Origin: Mesorhizobium sp. GbtcB19
GTDB taxonomy: Bacteria > Pseudomonadota > Alphaproteobacteria > Rhizobiales > Rhizobiaceae
Assembly (NCBI RefSeq): GCF_019091085.1
Contig: NZ_JAGXJY010000030.1
Location: 1 to 49,352, forward strand
Reading direction: 5' to 3'
DNA: 49,352 nucleotides
In this document: one piece after another, positions 1 to 8,583 of the stretch
Layout of the letters: the number at the start of each line of letters is the position of its first letter
How positions within the stretch are numbered: position 1 is the stretch's first letter
Translations under genes and position numbers: made by a program
The notes under the pieces: generated by a model
Told to the model about the DNA's origin: nothing
The model's database searches: none
Seen by the model: only the letters and a program-made list of their open reading frames with translations

Positions 1-54
1 GCAAACTTCCTCGGCTTCGTCAAGCTCGCTGCCATCATGCTCTGGCTCAAATAA
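1..54 (+). pseudogene. C-terminal end of an IS5-family transposase (cut by window edge)
   Basis: The first 17 codons read as the end of a protein with the pattern NFLGFVKLAAIMLWL and then a TAA stop. This closely matches the usual C-terminus of IS5-family DDE transposases in rhizobia. Only the last residues are inside the window, so I cannot tell whether the gene is intact upstream. It implies an insertion sequence ends within the next few dozen bases; I could not identify its terminal inverted repeat. Confidence 0.6.
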
Positions 55-74
55 TTAAATTGTCACTACAGCCT

Positions 75-160
75 AGAGCGTTTCGCGGAAACGGCGAACC
101 GCTCTATCTCTTTGTTTTGACGCAATTCCTGACGGAAATCGTCTCACACTTTCCTGGAAT
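75..160. repeat. Composite two-hairpin intergenic repeat, copy 1
   Basis: An imperfect 12-bp inverted repeat (75-86 with 94-105, one mismatch) is followed by TCTTTGTTTTGACGCA and then a second, weaker inverted repeat (ATTCC..GGAAA / TTTCC..GGAAT, about 125-160). The same architecture and the TTTGTTTTGA.GCA linker recur at 14953-15116, so this is one member of a dispersed repeat family. Confidence 0.55.
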
Positions 161-188
161 ACCGCCGGCCTATGGCGGGCGGACGATC

Positions 189-443
189 TTACGCCGCGGG
201 CTTGTCCGGCTTGGCTTCGTCGGTGCCTCCTTCGGCGGCTTCCTCGAGGCGCGACGCGATCAGTTCCTGGATGTCGCCGACCTCTTCCTGGATGTCCTCC
301 AGGAGAATGCCTGCCTCGGCTGCCTTGGCGCAGCATTCCTTGGCGAGGGTCTCGGCTTGTTCGTCGATCTTGATCGGCGAATGCTGGCATTGGACCTTTT
401 CGCCAATCCATCCGCGCAAGAACTCGATCGCATGTTCACTCAT
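189..443 (-). CDS. DUF768 family protein
   Basis: This 84-residue protein begins MSEHAIEFLRGWI and continues with a helical core (AETLAKECCAKAAEAGI, then EDIQEEVGDIQELIASRLEEA). The pattern of an N-terminal 'I.FL..WI' helix and a later 'I.E..G.I...I' helix is that of DUF768 proteins, a family present in many copies in Mesorhizobium genomes and of unknown function. The C-terminus is a short charged tail rich in Ala, Lys and Pro. The start is supported by GGAAGAAG upstream of the ATG. It stands alone between a repeat and tRNA-His, so context gives no further clue. Family assignment is fairly secure; function is not known. Confidence 0.75.
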   Translation of the reverse strand: MSEHAIEFLRGWIGEKVQCQHSPIKIDEQAETLAKECCAKAAEAGILLEDIQEEVGDIQELIASRLEEAAEGGTDEAKPDKPAA

Positions 444-599
444 ACTGCTTCTTCCCTAGCGGCTAAGCCGGTTGGTAGCCATGAACGCCCAGTTCCATTC
501 GAGCCGAGTCGGCCTCGACCGGCAAGGCTTCTTGCCCATTGTCCGCGGAGCCGAAGGAATGGAAGGGTTCAAGGTGCACGTTCAGATCAATGAGAATGA

Positions 600-676
600 T
601 GGTACCGTTGGCTGGGATCGAACCAGCGACCTCCGGATCCACAATCCGGCGCTCTAACCAGCTGAGCTACAACGGC
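600..676 (-). tRNA. tRNA-His (anticodon GTG)
   Basis: The reverse complement folds as a complete 77-nt cloverleaf: acceptor GCCGTTG/CAACGGT, D arm GCTC..GAGC, anticodon arm CCGGA-TTGTGGA-TCCGG with anticodon GTG, T arm GCTGG-TTCGATC-CCAGC, and an encoded CCA. The discriminator base is A73. The base 5' of the acceptor is T, so there is no encoded G-1. This is the tRNA-His form known from many Alphaproteobacteria. Confidence 0.97.
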
Positions 677-826
677 ACGCCTGCCTGAGCGAGATCGAGG
701 TGAAAGCTTCATTCTCCGTGATCCGCTCTGTCGTTCGGCGATGCGTCAAATACGGGCTATCGGATTCTAATTCAAGGGCCTTGATAAGGTAAAGGATTGG
801 TTTCCCCATTCGCCTTTCGTCAAGGC

Positions 827-945
827 AAAAGAAAAGGCCGGCGGGAGGAGGTGCCGGCCTTTTCCTGTTACGAGCCAGCGGGAGGAGGTGCTGGCTGGTC
901 ACCCCGGAAACGGAGGGAGGAGGTTCCGTTTCCGGGTATCTGGTT
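827..945 (-). ncRNA. alpha-r14 / cuckoo-type sRNA (NfeR1-like), three identical anti-SD loops
   Basis: On the minus strand three perfect hairpins follow one another: a 12-bp stem (903-914 with 925-936), a 7-bp stem (873-879 with 890-896) and an 11-bp stem (832-842 with 853-863). Each exposes exactly the same 10-nt loop, ACCUCCUCCC, which is complementary to Shine-Dalgarno sequences. The last hairpin is followed by TTTTCTTTT and so doubles as an intrinsic terminator. This matches the rhizobial alpha-r14 sRNA family (S. meliloti NfeR1, about 120 nt) and the CCUCCUCCC 'cuckoo' RNAs of Rhodobacter, as I remember them. The family is thought to pair with ribosome-binding sites of transporter mRNAs. 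The 5' end is an estimate placed just before the first hairpin; I did not find a convincing promoter. Confidence 0.8.
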
Positions 946-1020
946 GCTCAACCCTATCGCACGACTATTTGTCTGACGAAATGCGACGTTTTGATGCATC
1001 GCAGGGGTTGTGCGCGAAAA

Positions 1021-1485
1021 TCAGGCAGCCTTGACGTCCTTGATCGCCTTCTCGAAGGCGGTCTTGACCGGCTTGGAGACGTCCTCGACCGCCTTGGTGG
1101 CGACGGCCTGGAACTCCTTCGCCTGCTCGACGGCCATCTCGACGCGCTTGCGCAGGAAGGAGGTCTGCAGCTCGACGACTTCCGAAAGGGTCTTGGCGCC
1201 GACCAGGGCTTCGAGATGCGAGAAGCTCGCCTCGGCATTGGCGCGCAGCGCGGCGATCGCCTTGAGCGAAACGTCGCTGGAAACGGTCTTGGCGGTCTCG
1301 TAGGTCGACTCCAGAACCTTCTGGGTCTCTTCGGCGCCGGTCTTCAGCTTGGAATAGGCTTCCTTCGACTGCTCGACGCCCTTCTCGGCGAAGGCGCGGA
1401 TCTGGTCGGTGGCTTTGGAAGCGTCGAAGCTCGGGAATTCTACGTTTTCGATGGTCTCGGCGGTCTTGGCAGTGGTCTTGGACAT
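1021..1485 (-). CDS. phaP1: Phasin family protein
   Basis: A 154-residue, Ala/Lys/Glu-rich, almost entirely helical protein with no Cys or Trp and no membrane segment. The stretch from FPSFDASKATDQIRAFAEKG through LVGAKTLSEVVELQTSFLRK is typical of the alphaproteobacterial phasin_2 family. Phasins coat polyhydroxybutyrate granules and control granule number and size. The end (VEDVSKPVKTAFEKAIKDVKAA) also fits. The ATG is preceded by GAAAGG. It is divergent from the large kinase gene that follows, the same arrangement I recall for S. meliloti phaP1 next to cbrA. The long upstream region (1486-1640) contains repeated TGCANTGCA motifs that could be PhaR sites. Confidence 0.88.
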   Translation of the reverse strand: MSKTTAKTAETIENVEFPSFDASKATDQIRAFAEKGVEQSKEAYSKLKTGAEETQKVLESTYETAKTVSSDVSLKAIAALRANAEASFSHLEALVGAKTLSEVVELQTSFLRKRVEMAVEQAKEFQAVATKAVEDVSKPVKTAFEKAIKDVKAA

Positions 1486-1563
1486 TTTCCAACCTTTCGG
1501 GGCAGCGGCTTTGACAGAAAGCCGTCTCGTTCATGTATGATGGCAATATAAAGGCATTTTTTG

Positions 1564-1591
1564 TGCATTGCAATATCTTTGTTGCACTGCA
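1564..1591 (-). promoter_or_regulatory. Candidate PhaR-type operator: two TGCANTGCA motifs
   Basis: TGCATTGCA (1564-1572) and TGCACTGCA (1583-1591) lie 19 bp apart, about 80-105 bp upstream of the phasin start and on the same DNA face. PhaR repressors of PHB metabolism bind TGC/GCA-rich palindromes near phasin genes in Paracoccus and Rhodobacter. The assignment is by analogy only. Confidence 0.4.
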
Positions 1592-1698
1592 CCATAAAAA
1601 TCTTCCCATACGTCAGCCATCAAACCCGTTAACCAAGAGCCCAGAGATTTCGACCGTTGCAAGCCAGGGCTTGTGGACCTTCGGGCCGCGGGCTTTTA

Positions 1699-1714
1699 TT
1701 AACAAAGCGTTAAC
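1699..1714 (+). promoter_or_regulatory. Perfect CtrA box TTAA-N7-TTAAC
   Basis: TTAA (1699-1702), seven bases, then TTAAC (1710-1714) matches the full CtrA consensus with exact spacing and ends 32 bp before the start codon of the CbrA-like kinase. A further TTAAC lies at 1630-1634. So close to the start codon, binding would act at or near the promoter of the kinase gene. Confidence 0.6.
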
Positions 1715-1746
1715 TGAAATGCCCGCTCCGGAGGGTTGGCCAGCGC

Positions 1747-4700
1747 ATGCCGCCTGAAAACTACTCCTTCCTCGACGTCGCCGTGCTCGACGCGGTGCGC
1801 CAGCGCTTTGCCGCCGGCGACGCTTTGGCCATTTTGTCGACCGACCTCGAACAGGTGATCTGGGCAAACGGTCCGGGGGCATCGATGTTCGGCTATCCGG
1901 ATATCGAGGCCATCATCGGCGCATCGGCGCGGCTGACGCTGATCGCGCGGCGGCAGATCATGGCTACCAGCGGCTTTCCCGAGATCGGCAACGACCGCGC
2001 CATCACGGTGCGACTGGCCACCGGCATGGTGAGCCGCGCCGTCGGCTTCCTGGCCAGCGCCGTGACGATGCCCGACGGCGAAAAGGCAATCATGCTGGCG
2101 GTGCCGGCAGCGCAGACCAGCTCGCGCAGCGCCGGCGAGATCGCCAGTCGCGCCATCGGCGGTTTCACCGAAGCCGGGCATTTCATCGCCTTCGTAGACG
2201 CGCAAGGCGGTGTCGAGGCGGCTTCGGACGGCTTTGCGGCACTCGGCATCGAGCCGGGCACGCTGGCCGCCCTGGTTGCGGATGTGACCGCCAGCGGCGA
2301 CCGCCTCGTCAAGCGCCTGGTGCCGGGTACCGGCACCTCCTACCCGGCCGGCTTTGCGCGGCTCACCGACACGCGCCATCTGCTGGTGGTGATCGATGAG
2401 GACCAGCTCGACGGCTCGGACGGCGATCAGCCGGCGGCCGGCCAGGACGATCAGCCAGCCGGTCAACAGCTCGCGTCGCCGGAGGCGGTAACGGCCACGC
2501 CATCGGATGAAAGCCAGACTGCCGCGCCCGTTCAGGACAACAGCCCGGCGCCGGCAGTGGCGACCGTAGAGCGGGCTGAAGCGGCTGCGGAAAGAACCGA
2601 AGACAATGAGCACGGCGCCGCGGAACCCGTGGTAGAGCCGGAAGAAGCGGCTCCGCCAAAGCCCGAAGGCGGCGTGGAGGCCGTCACGGAAATCGTGGCC
2701 GACCAGCAGCCCACCCACATCGATCATCAGGCCAGCGCCACCGGCCAACAGGCCGCCGATGCCGGCCAGCACGACCATTGGTATTTCAACGCCGGCGAAG
2801 ATGATGCCGGGCATGATCAACCGGAAGCAGTGGCGAAGGACGAGCCGAAGGAAGCCATCGCAGCCGAAGACCGTCGGCCGGACGTCGGCGGAGCCACCAC
2901 GCCAGCGCAGCCGGCCCCTCCCCGCGACCTCGACCGCTCGGCGCCGCCGCTGCGCTTTGTCTGGCGTACCGACGCCGAAGGCAAGTTCAGCGCGCTGTCG
3001 CCCGAATTCGCCGAGATCGTCGGCCAGCCGGCCGCCGATGTGATCGGCCGCCGCTTCAAGGACGTCGCCACCACTTTCGGCCTCGACGCCTCGGGCGAGA
3101 TCGCCGGCCTGCTCGAACGCCGCGACACCTGGTCCGGCCGCTCGGTGCTGTGGCCCGTGGCCGGGACCGGTCTGAAGATCCCGGTCGACCTGGCGGCGCT
3201 GCCCGTCTATGGCCGCAGCCGCGCCTTCGAGGGTTTTCGCGGTTTCGGCGTCGCGCGCGCGGCCGACGCCGTGGTCGACCCGGAAGCGCTTGGCATGGCC
3301 CTGGTGCCGAACGCCGCAGCAGCCGGAGCCGCCCCGGCGGGAGGCGAGCCGTCGGCAGCGGAGCAGACCACGCCCGAACAGCCGAAGCCTGAAGATCCGT
3401 TCCAGGGCGAAGTGCCGGCGCTGGCCATCGTGCCGAAGCCCGAGCGGCGCTTCGCAGACAAGGTGATAAGGCTGGCCGAACATCGCCAGCCGGCCAACGA
3501 CAAGCAGCCGGGAAGCGACACACCTCACAAGGGGCTGTCGATCCTCGAACGCAGCGCCTTCCGCGAGATCGGCGAGCGGCTGCGCAAGGACAGTTCCGCT
3601 CCGGCCGGGCCGAGCGGCGCCGAAGCCGACAAGCAGCCCGACACGGCTGTTGTTGCCGGCAAGGACGAGACAACGGCGAAGGAGCCGGCCAGCGAAACGA
3701 AGCCCGAGGCAAACGAGCCGCCCGCGCTTGAAGCAGCCGCGCACGAGCATTCCGCTCGGGAAGCGACCGCGACAACCGCGCCGGAAGCTTCGGAGACTGT
3801 CGACGCGAAGGCCGATGCGGAGACCGCGGAAGCCCAGACCGAGGCGGAAGACCAGGAAGACCTGGCGCGCCTCGACGGCATCGATGACGAAACGAGCGAT
3901 ACGGGCCGGGCCGGGACGCCCGCCGTTTCCGGCTCGCTGCTCAGCTATGCCGACGGCGAGAAATCCACGGAAGAAGCCGGTGTCACGCCTGTATCCGAAA
4001 CCGAGCAAGAAGCGGGTGCCCAGCAAGCGGCCGAACATGCCGCCGCTGAGCCGCAGCAGCTGGTCGAACAGCCAGCGACACAGCCGGTCGCGGCCGGGCC
4101 GTCCGCCCCAGACTCGACGGCGGACGACGACAGCATGACCGCCGACGATTTCCGCGATGCGCAAGACAGTGAGGATTGGGCCGACTCCGATGCCGATGCC
4201 GCCACGGCAGCAGAAGAACAATCGGAAGCGGTAGCGCCGGCGCGGTCGCGGCTCGAAGTGCCGCCACTCAAACTCTCGGGTTTTATGCCATCCGCTTTTT
4301 CGACCGGCGAGGAAGCCAAGGCGCCCGATACGTCCATCCTGGCCAGGCTGCCGGTGCCGCTGCTCATCCATTCGGGCGATGTGCTGCATTATGCCAATGA
4401 AGCCTTCCTCGAGCTCACCGGCTACGACGCGTTGGACGACCTGGTGGATATTGGGGGCCTTGGTGCGCTGTTTGCCGATCCTTACGCCGAGGACGCCGCC
4501 GCGGAAGAAAGCGACCACTCGCTTAAGCTCAAGACCCGCCAGGGTCAGGAATTTCCGATCGACGCGCTGCTGCGCTCGGTGCCGTGGCGCGGCGGCAAGG
4601 CGCTGATGCTGGTCGTGCGGCGCTCCGGCGAGGACGACGCGGCGCATTTCACCGCCGCCAATGACGAGCCGGCGCTGCAGCCGGACGTGCCGGAGTTGAA

Positions 4701-5814
4701 GTCGCGCATCGCCGAGATGCGCACCATCATCGACACCGCCACCGACGGCGTCGTGCTGATCGGCCGCGACGGCAACATCCGTTCGATCAGCCGGCCGGCG
4801 GAAGCCTTGTTCGGTTTCGACAGCGACGAGGTCGCCGGCAAGCCCTTTGCCTCGCTGTTCGCCATCGAAAGCCAGCGCGCGGCGCGCGATTATCTCGCGG
4901 GCCTGTCCGAGCCGGGGGTGGCAAGCGTGTTGAATGACGGCCGCGAGGTCATCGGCCGCGAGGCGCAGGGGCGTTTCATTCCGCTGTTCATGACCATCGG
5001 CAGTCTTCCCAACGACAGCGGCTTCTGCGCCGTGGTGCGTGACATCACGCAATGGAAGCGGGCCGAGGAAGACCTGACACAGGCACGCGCCGTGGCTGAG
5101 CGCGCCTCCTCGCAAAAGACGGATTTCCTGGCCCGCATCAGCCACGAGATTCGCACACCGCTCAACGCCATCATCGGCTTTTCCGAGCTGATGGTGGACG
5201 AGAAATTCGGTCCGGTCGCCAATGACCGCTATCGCGATTATCTGCGCGACATCAACCGCTCCGGCAACCACGTGCTCGATCTCGTCAACGACCTGCTCGA
5301 TATCTCCAAGATCGAAGCCGGCCAGCAGGAGATGGATTACGAGGCGGTGTCGCTCAACGACACGCTGGCCGAGACGGTGGCGATGATGCAGCCGCAGGCC
5401 AATCGCGAGCGCGTCATCATCCGCTCCAGCTTCGCCTCGCGTCTGCCGGAAGTGGTGGCGGATTTGAGAAGCGTTCGCCAGATCGCCCTCAACATCCTGT
5501 CCAACGCCATCCGCTACACCCAGGCCGGCGGCCAGGTGATCGTCTCGACCGCCTACGAGGCCTCGGGCGATGTCGTCATGCGTGTGCGCGACACTGGCAT
5601 CGGCATGACCCCGGCCGAGATCGAGCAGGCGCTGAAGCCGTTCAAGCAGATCAATGCGCTGAAGCGCGGACGCGGCGACGGCACCGGCCTTGGCCTGCCG
5701 CTGACCAAGGCCATGGTGGAAGCGAACCGCGCCCGTTTCGCCATCACCTCGACGCCCGGCGAAGGAACCCTGGTCGAGGTCGCCTTCCCCTCGACCCGCG
5801 TGCTTGCCGAGTAG
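1747..5814 (+). CDS. cbrA: CbrA/PdhS-type multi-PAS sensor histidine kinase
   Basis: A 1355-residue protein without evident membrane segments, so probably cytoplasmic. It has PAS-like regions near residues 35-110, 400-500, 865-960 and 990-1100, then a dimerisation/phosphoacceptor helix with FLARISHEIRTP (phospho-His at about H1133) and a HATPase domain with N box NILSNAIRYT (from about 1249), DTGIGM (about 1282) and GTGLGLPL (about 1312). The H box belongs to the DivJ/PleC/PdhS kinase family that acts on DivK. Between the PAS regions lie long Ala/Glu/Pro-rich low-complexity stretches (about 225-400 and 510-850) that make it far longer than S. meliloti CbrA (about 800 residues from memory). 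Position next to a phasin and acetoacetyl-CoA synthetase gene supports CbrA. In S. meliloti CbrA influences cell cycle, motility and succinoglycan. GGAGGG precedes the ATG. It has no receiver domain. Confidence 0.82.
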   Translation: MPPENYSFLDVAVLDAVRQRFAAGDALAILSTDLEQVIWANGPGASMFGYPDIEAIIGASARLTLIARRQIMATSGFPEIGNDRAITVRLATGMVSRAVGFLASAVTMPDGEKAIMLAVPAAQTSSRSAGEIASRAIGGFTEAGHFIAFVDAQGGVEAASDGFAALGIEPGTLAALVADVTASGDRLVKRLVPGTGTSYPAGFARLTDTRHLLVVIDEDQLDGSDGDQPAAGQDDQPAGQQLASPEAVTATPSDESQTAAPVQDNSPAPAVATVERAEAAAERTEDNEHGAAEPVVEPEEAAPPKPEGGVEAVTEIVADQQPTHIDHQASATGQQAADAGQHDHWYFNAGEDDAGHDQPEAVAKDEPKEAIAAEDRRPDVGGATTPAQPAPPRDLDRSAPPLRFVWRTDAEGKFSALSPEFAEIVGQPAADVIGRRFKDVATTFGLDASGEIAGLLERRDTWSGRSVLWPVAGTGLKIPVDLAALPVYGRSRAFEGFRGFGVARAADAVVDPEALGMALVPNAAAAGAAPAGGEPSAAEQTTPEQPKPEDPFQGEVPALAIVPKPERRFADKVIRLAEHRQPANDKQPGSDTPHKGLSILERSAFREIGERLRKDSSAPAGPSGAEADKQPDTAVVAGKDETTAKEPASETKPEANEPPALEAAAHEHSAREATATTAPEASETVDAKADAETAEAQTEAEDQEDLARLDGIDDETSDTGRAGTPAVSGSLLSYADGEKSTEEAGVTPVSETEQEAGAQQAAEHAAAEPQQLVEQPATQPVAAGPSAPDSTADDDSMTADDFRDAQDSEDWADSDADAATAAEEQSEAVAPARSRLEVPPLKLSGFMPSAFSTGEEAKAPDTSILARLPVPLLIHSGDVLHYANEAFLELTGYDALDDLVDIGGLGALFADPYAEDAAAEESDHSLKLKTRQGQEFPIDALLRSVPWRGGKALMLVVRRSGEDDAAHFTAANDEPALQPDVPELKSRIAEMRTIIDTATDGVVLIGRDGNIRSISRPAEALFGFDSDEVAGKPFASLFAIESQRAARDYLAGLSEPGVASVLNDGREVIGREAQGRFIPLFMTIGSLPNDSGFCAVVRDITQWKRAEEDLTQARAVAERASSQKTDFLARISHEIRTPLNAIIGFSELMVDEKFGPVANDRYRDYLRDINRSGNHVLDLVNDLLDISKIEAGQQEMDYEAVSLNDTLAETVAMMQPQANRERVIIRSSFASRLPEVVADLRSVRQIALNILSNAIRYTQAGGQVIVSTAYEASGDVVMRVRDTGIGMTPAEIEQALKPFKQINALKRGRGDGTGLGLPLTKAMVEANRARFAITSTPGEGTLVEVAFPSTRVLAE

Positions 5815-5841
5815 CTGGCTTCGGACGGGATCCGGCCAAAG

Positions 5842-5867
5842 AAAAAAGGCGTCCTGGGGGACGCCTT
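5842..5867 (-). terminator. Strong intrinsic terminator acting on the minus strand
   Basis: A 9-bp stem AAGGCGTCC/GGACGCCTT (5846-5854 with 5859-5867) with a 4-nt loop is followed on the minus strand by an uninterrupted T tract (5847-5842) and TTTC. There is no T tract on the plus strand, so it does not look like the terminator of the kinase gene that ends at 5814. Confidence 0.75.
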
Positions 5868-5992
5868 GAGAAATGGGATGCTGTCACAACGGGGGCTTGA
5901 GCTGAACCTCAGGGGACGAGGAACGGGATTTCTCCCTCAAGTTACTCGCGACTATCGGGGGCGTCCCTTAACAAGTCCTTACCGGGCCGAGA
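5842..5992 (-). ncRNA. Candidate minus-strand sRNA or attenuator RNA
   Basis: The terminator at 5842-5867 points to a minus-strand transcript, but the nearest minus-strand gene ends at 6359, beyond a palindromic repeat. The 120 nt before the terminator are structured: CTTGAG/CTCAAG can close a stem over a GGGAGAAATCCC hairpin. A segment GGGACGCC (minus strand, 5967-5960) is perfectly complementary to the terminator's 5' arm GGCGTCCC (5865-5858), so an alternative anti-terminator pairing is possible. An AT-rich promoter-like stretch lies at 5990-6055. I do not recognise a family, and the 5' end is a guess. Confidence 0.45.
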
Positions 5993-6112
5993 AAAAATTT
6001 ACGAATGTGTACCACCCGTGAAATCTAGGTAAATTCGACAGCCACATTTTGTTAACTATGCGGGATGCTGTTCGACGGCCTAACAGACCGCATGCCTTGG
6101 CGATTAGCCGAG

Positions 6113-6318
6113 TCCCTCGCGGCGTCGTCATCCTTGGGCGAAGCAGGAGCGAAGCGACGCGCGGAGACCCAAGGATCCATTCCGTTACCTCGGCCGAAGA
6201 CTGCAGCGGAGCAGAATTCTGTAAACGTTGCAACGCCTTAGCGTCACGGAATGGATCCTAGGGTCTGCGCGCGTCGCTTCGCTCCTTGCTCCGCCCTAGG
6301 ATGACGACCGCGAAGGGG
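6113..6318. repeat. Dispersed long palindromic repeat, copy 1
   Basis: A left arm (6113-6189) and a right arm (6243-6318) are near-perfect inverted copies sharing GTCATCCT.GGGCG.AGCA.GAGCGAAGCGACGCGC and CC.AGGATCCATTCCGT in pieces. They are separated by about 53 nt. The same sequence in one orientation recurs at 49241-49352, so it is a repeat family in this genome. It carries no open reading frame that looks real. Confidence 0.8.
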
Positions 6319-6358
6319 GCAACCAGGAAAATCTCAGCTGGCGAAAATCCGTCTGGCT

Positions 6359-8317
<1,959 letters not shown>

Positions 8318-8583
8318 GATCGCTCCTCCCAAAGCGCGTCGCTTTTTGAGCCGTTTAGCTCAAGATCGCTTATGCCATCGTCCCAAAAACGGCGCGCAAC
8401 CGCGGACCGGGATCGTGCAGACCGCTTATGCATATTGCAGCGCAGCAGAGCAAGATTTTGTTCGCCCAGCCCATGGCGGGCGCTGCGCAAATGCCATCGC
8501 AAGGCCATAAAGACTTGAAAAGCGTCGGCGCTCGGTTACACCCGTCGGGGGATTTTGTCGGCAACAGAAGCATACGGGGCGAA
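8318..8583. other. Intergenic region with weak repeat remnants
   Basis: This divergent promoter region holds AAAGCGCGTCGC, a GAGC..GCTC hairpin and TCCCAAAAACGGCGCGCA, which resemble parts of the composite repeat at 14953-15116 in degenerate form. I see no gene in it. Confidence 0.35.

Noticed and set aside
480..599. Short protein between DUF768 and tRNA-His
   Set aside because: Open frames exist on both strands, but none has a ribosome-binding site, plausible start or recognisable sequence; one runs into the tRNA.
1699..5271. A 1190-codon open frame antisense to the cbrA-like gene
   Set aside because: Its composition (Arg/Gly/His-rich, low complexity) is the mirror image of the GC-rich coding frame on the plus strand, which has clear kinase domains. 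No start signal or known motif.
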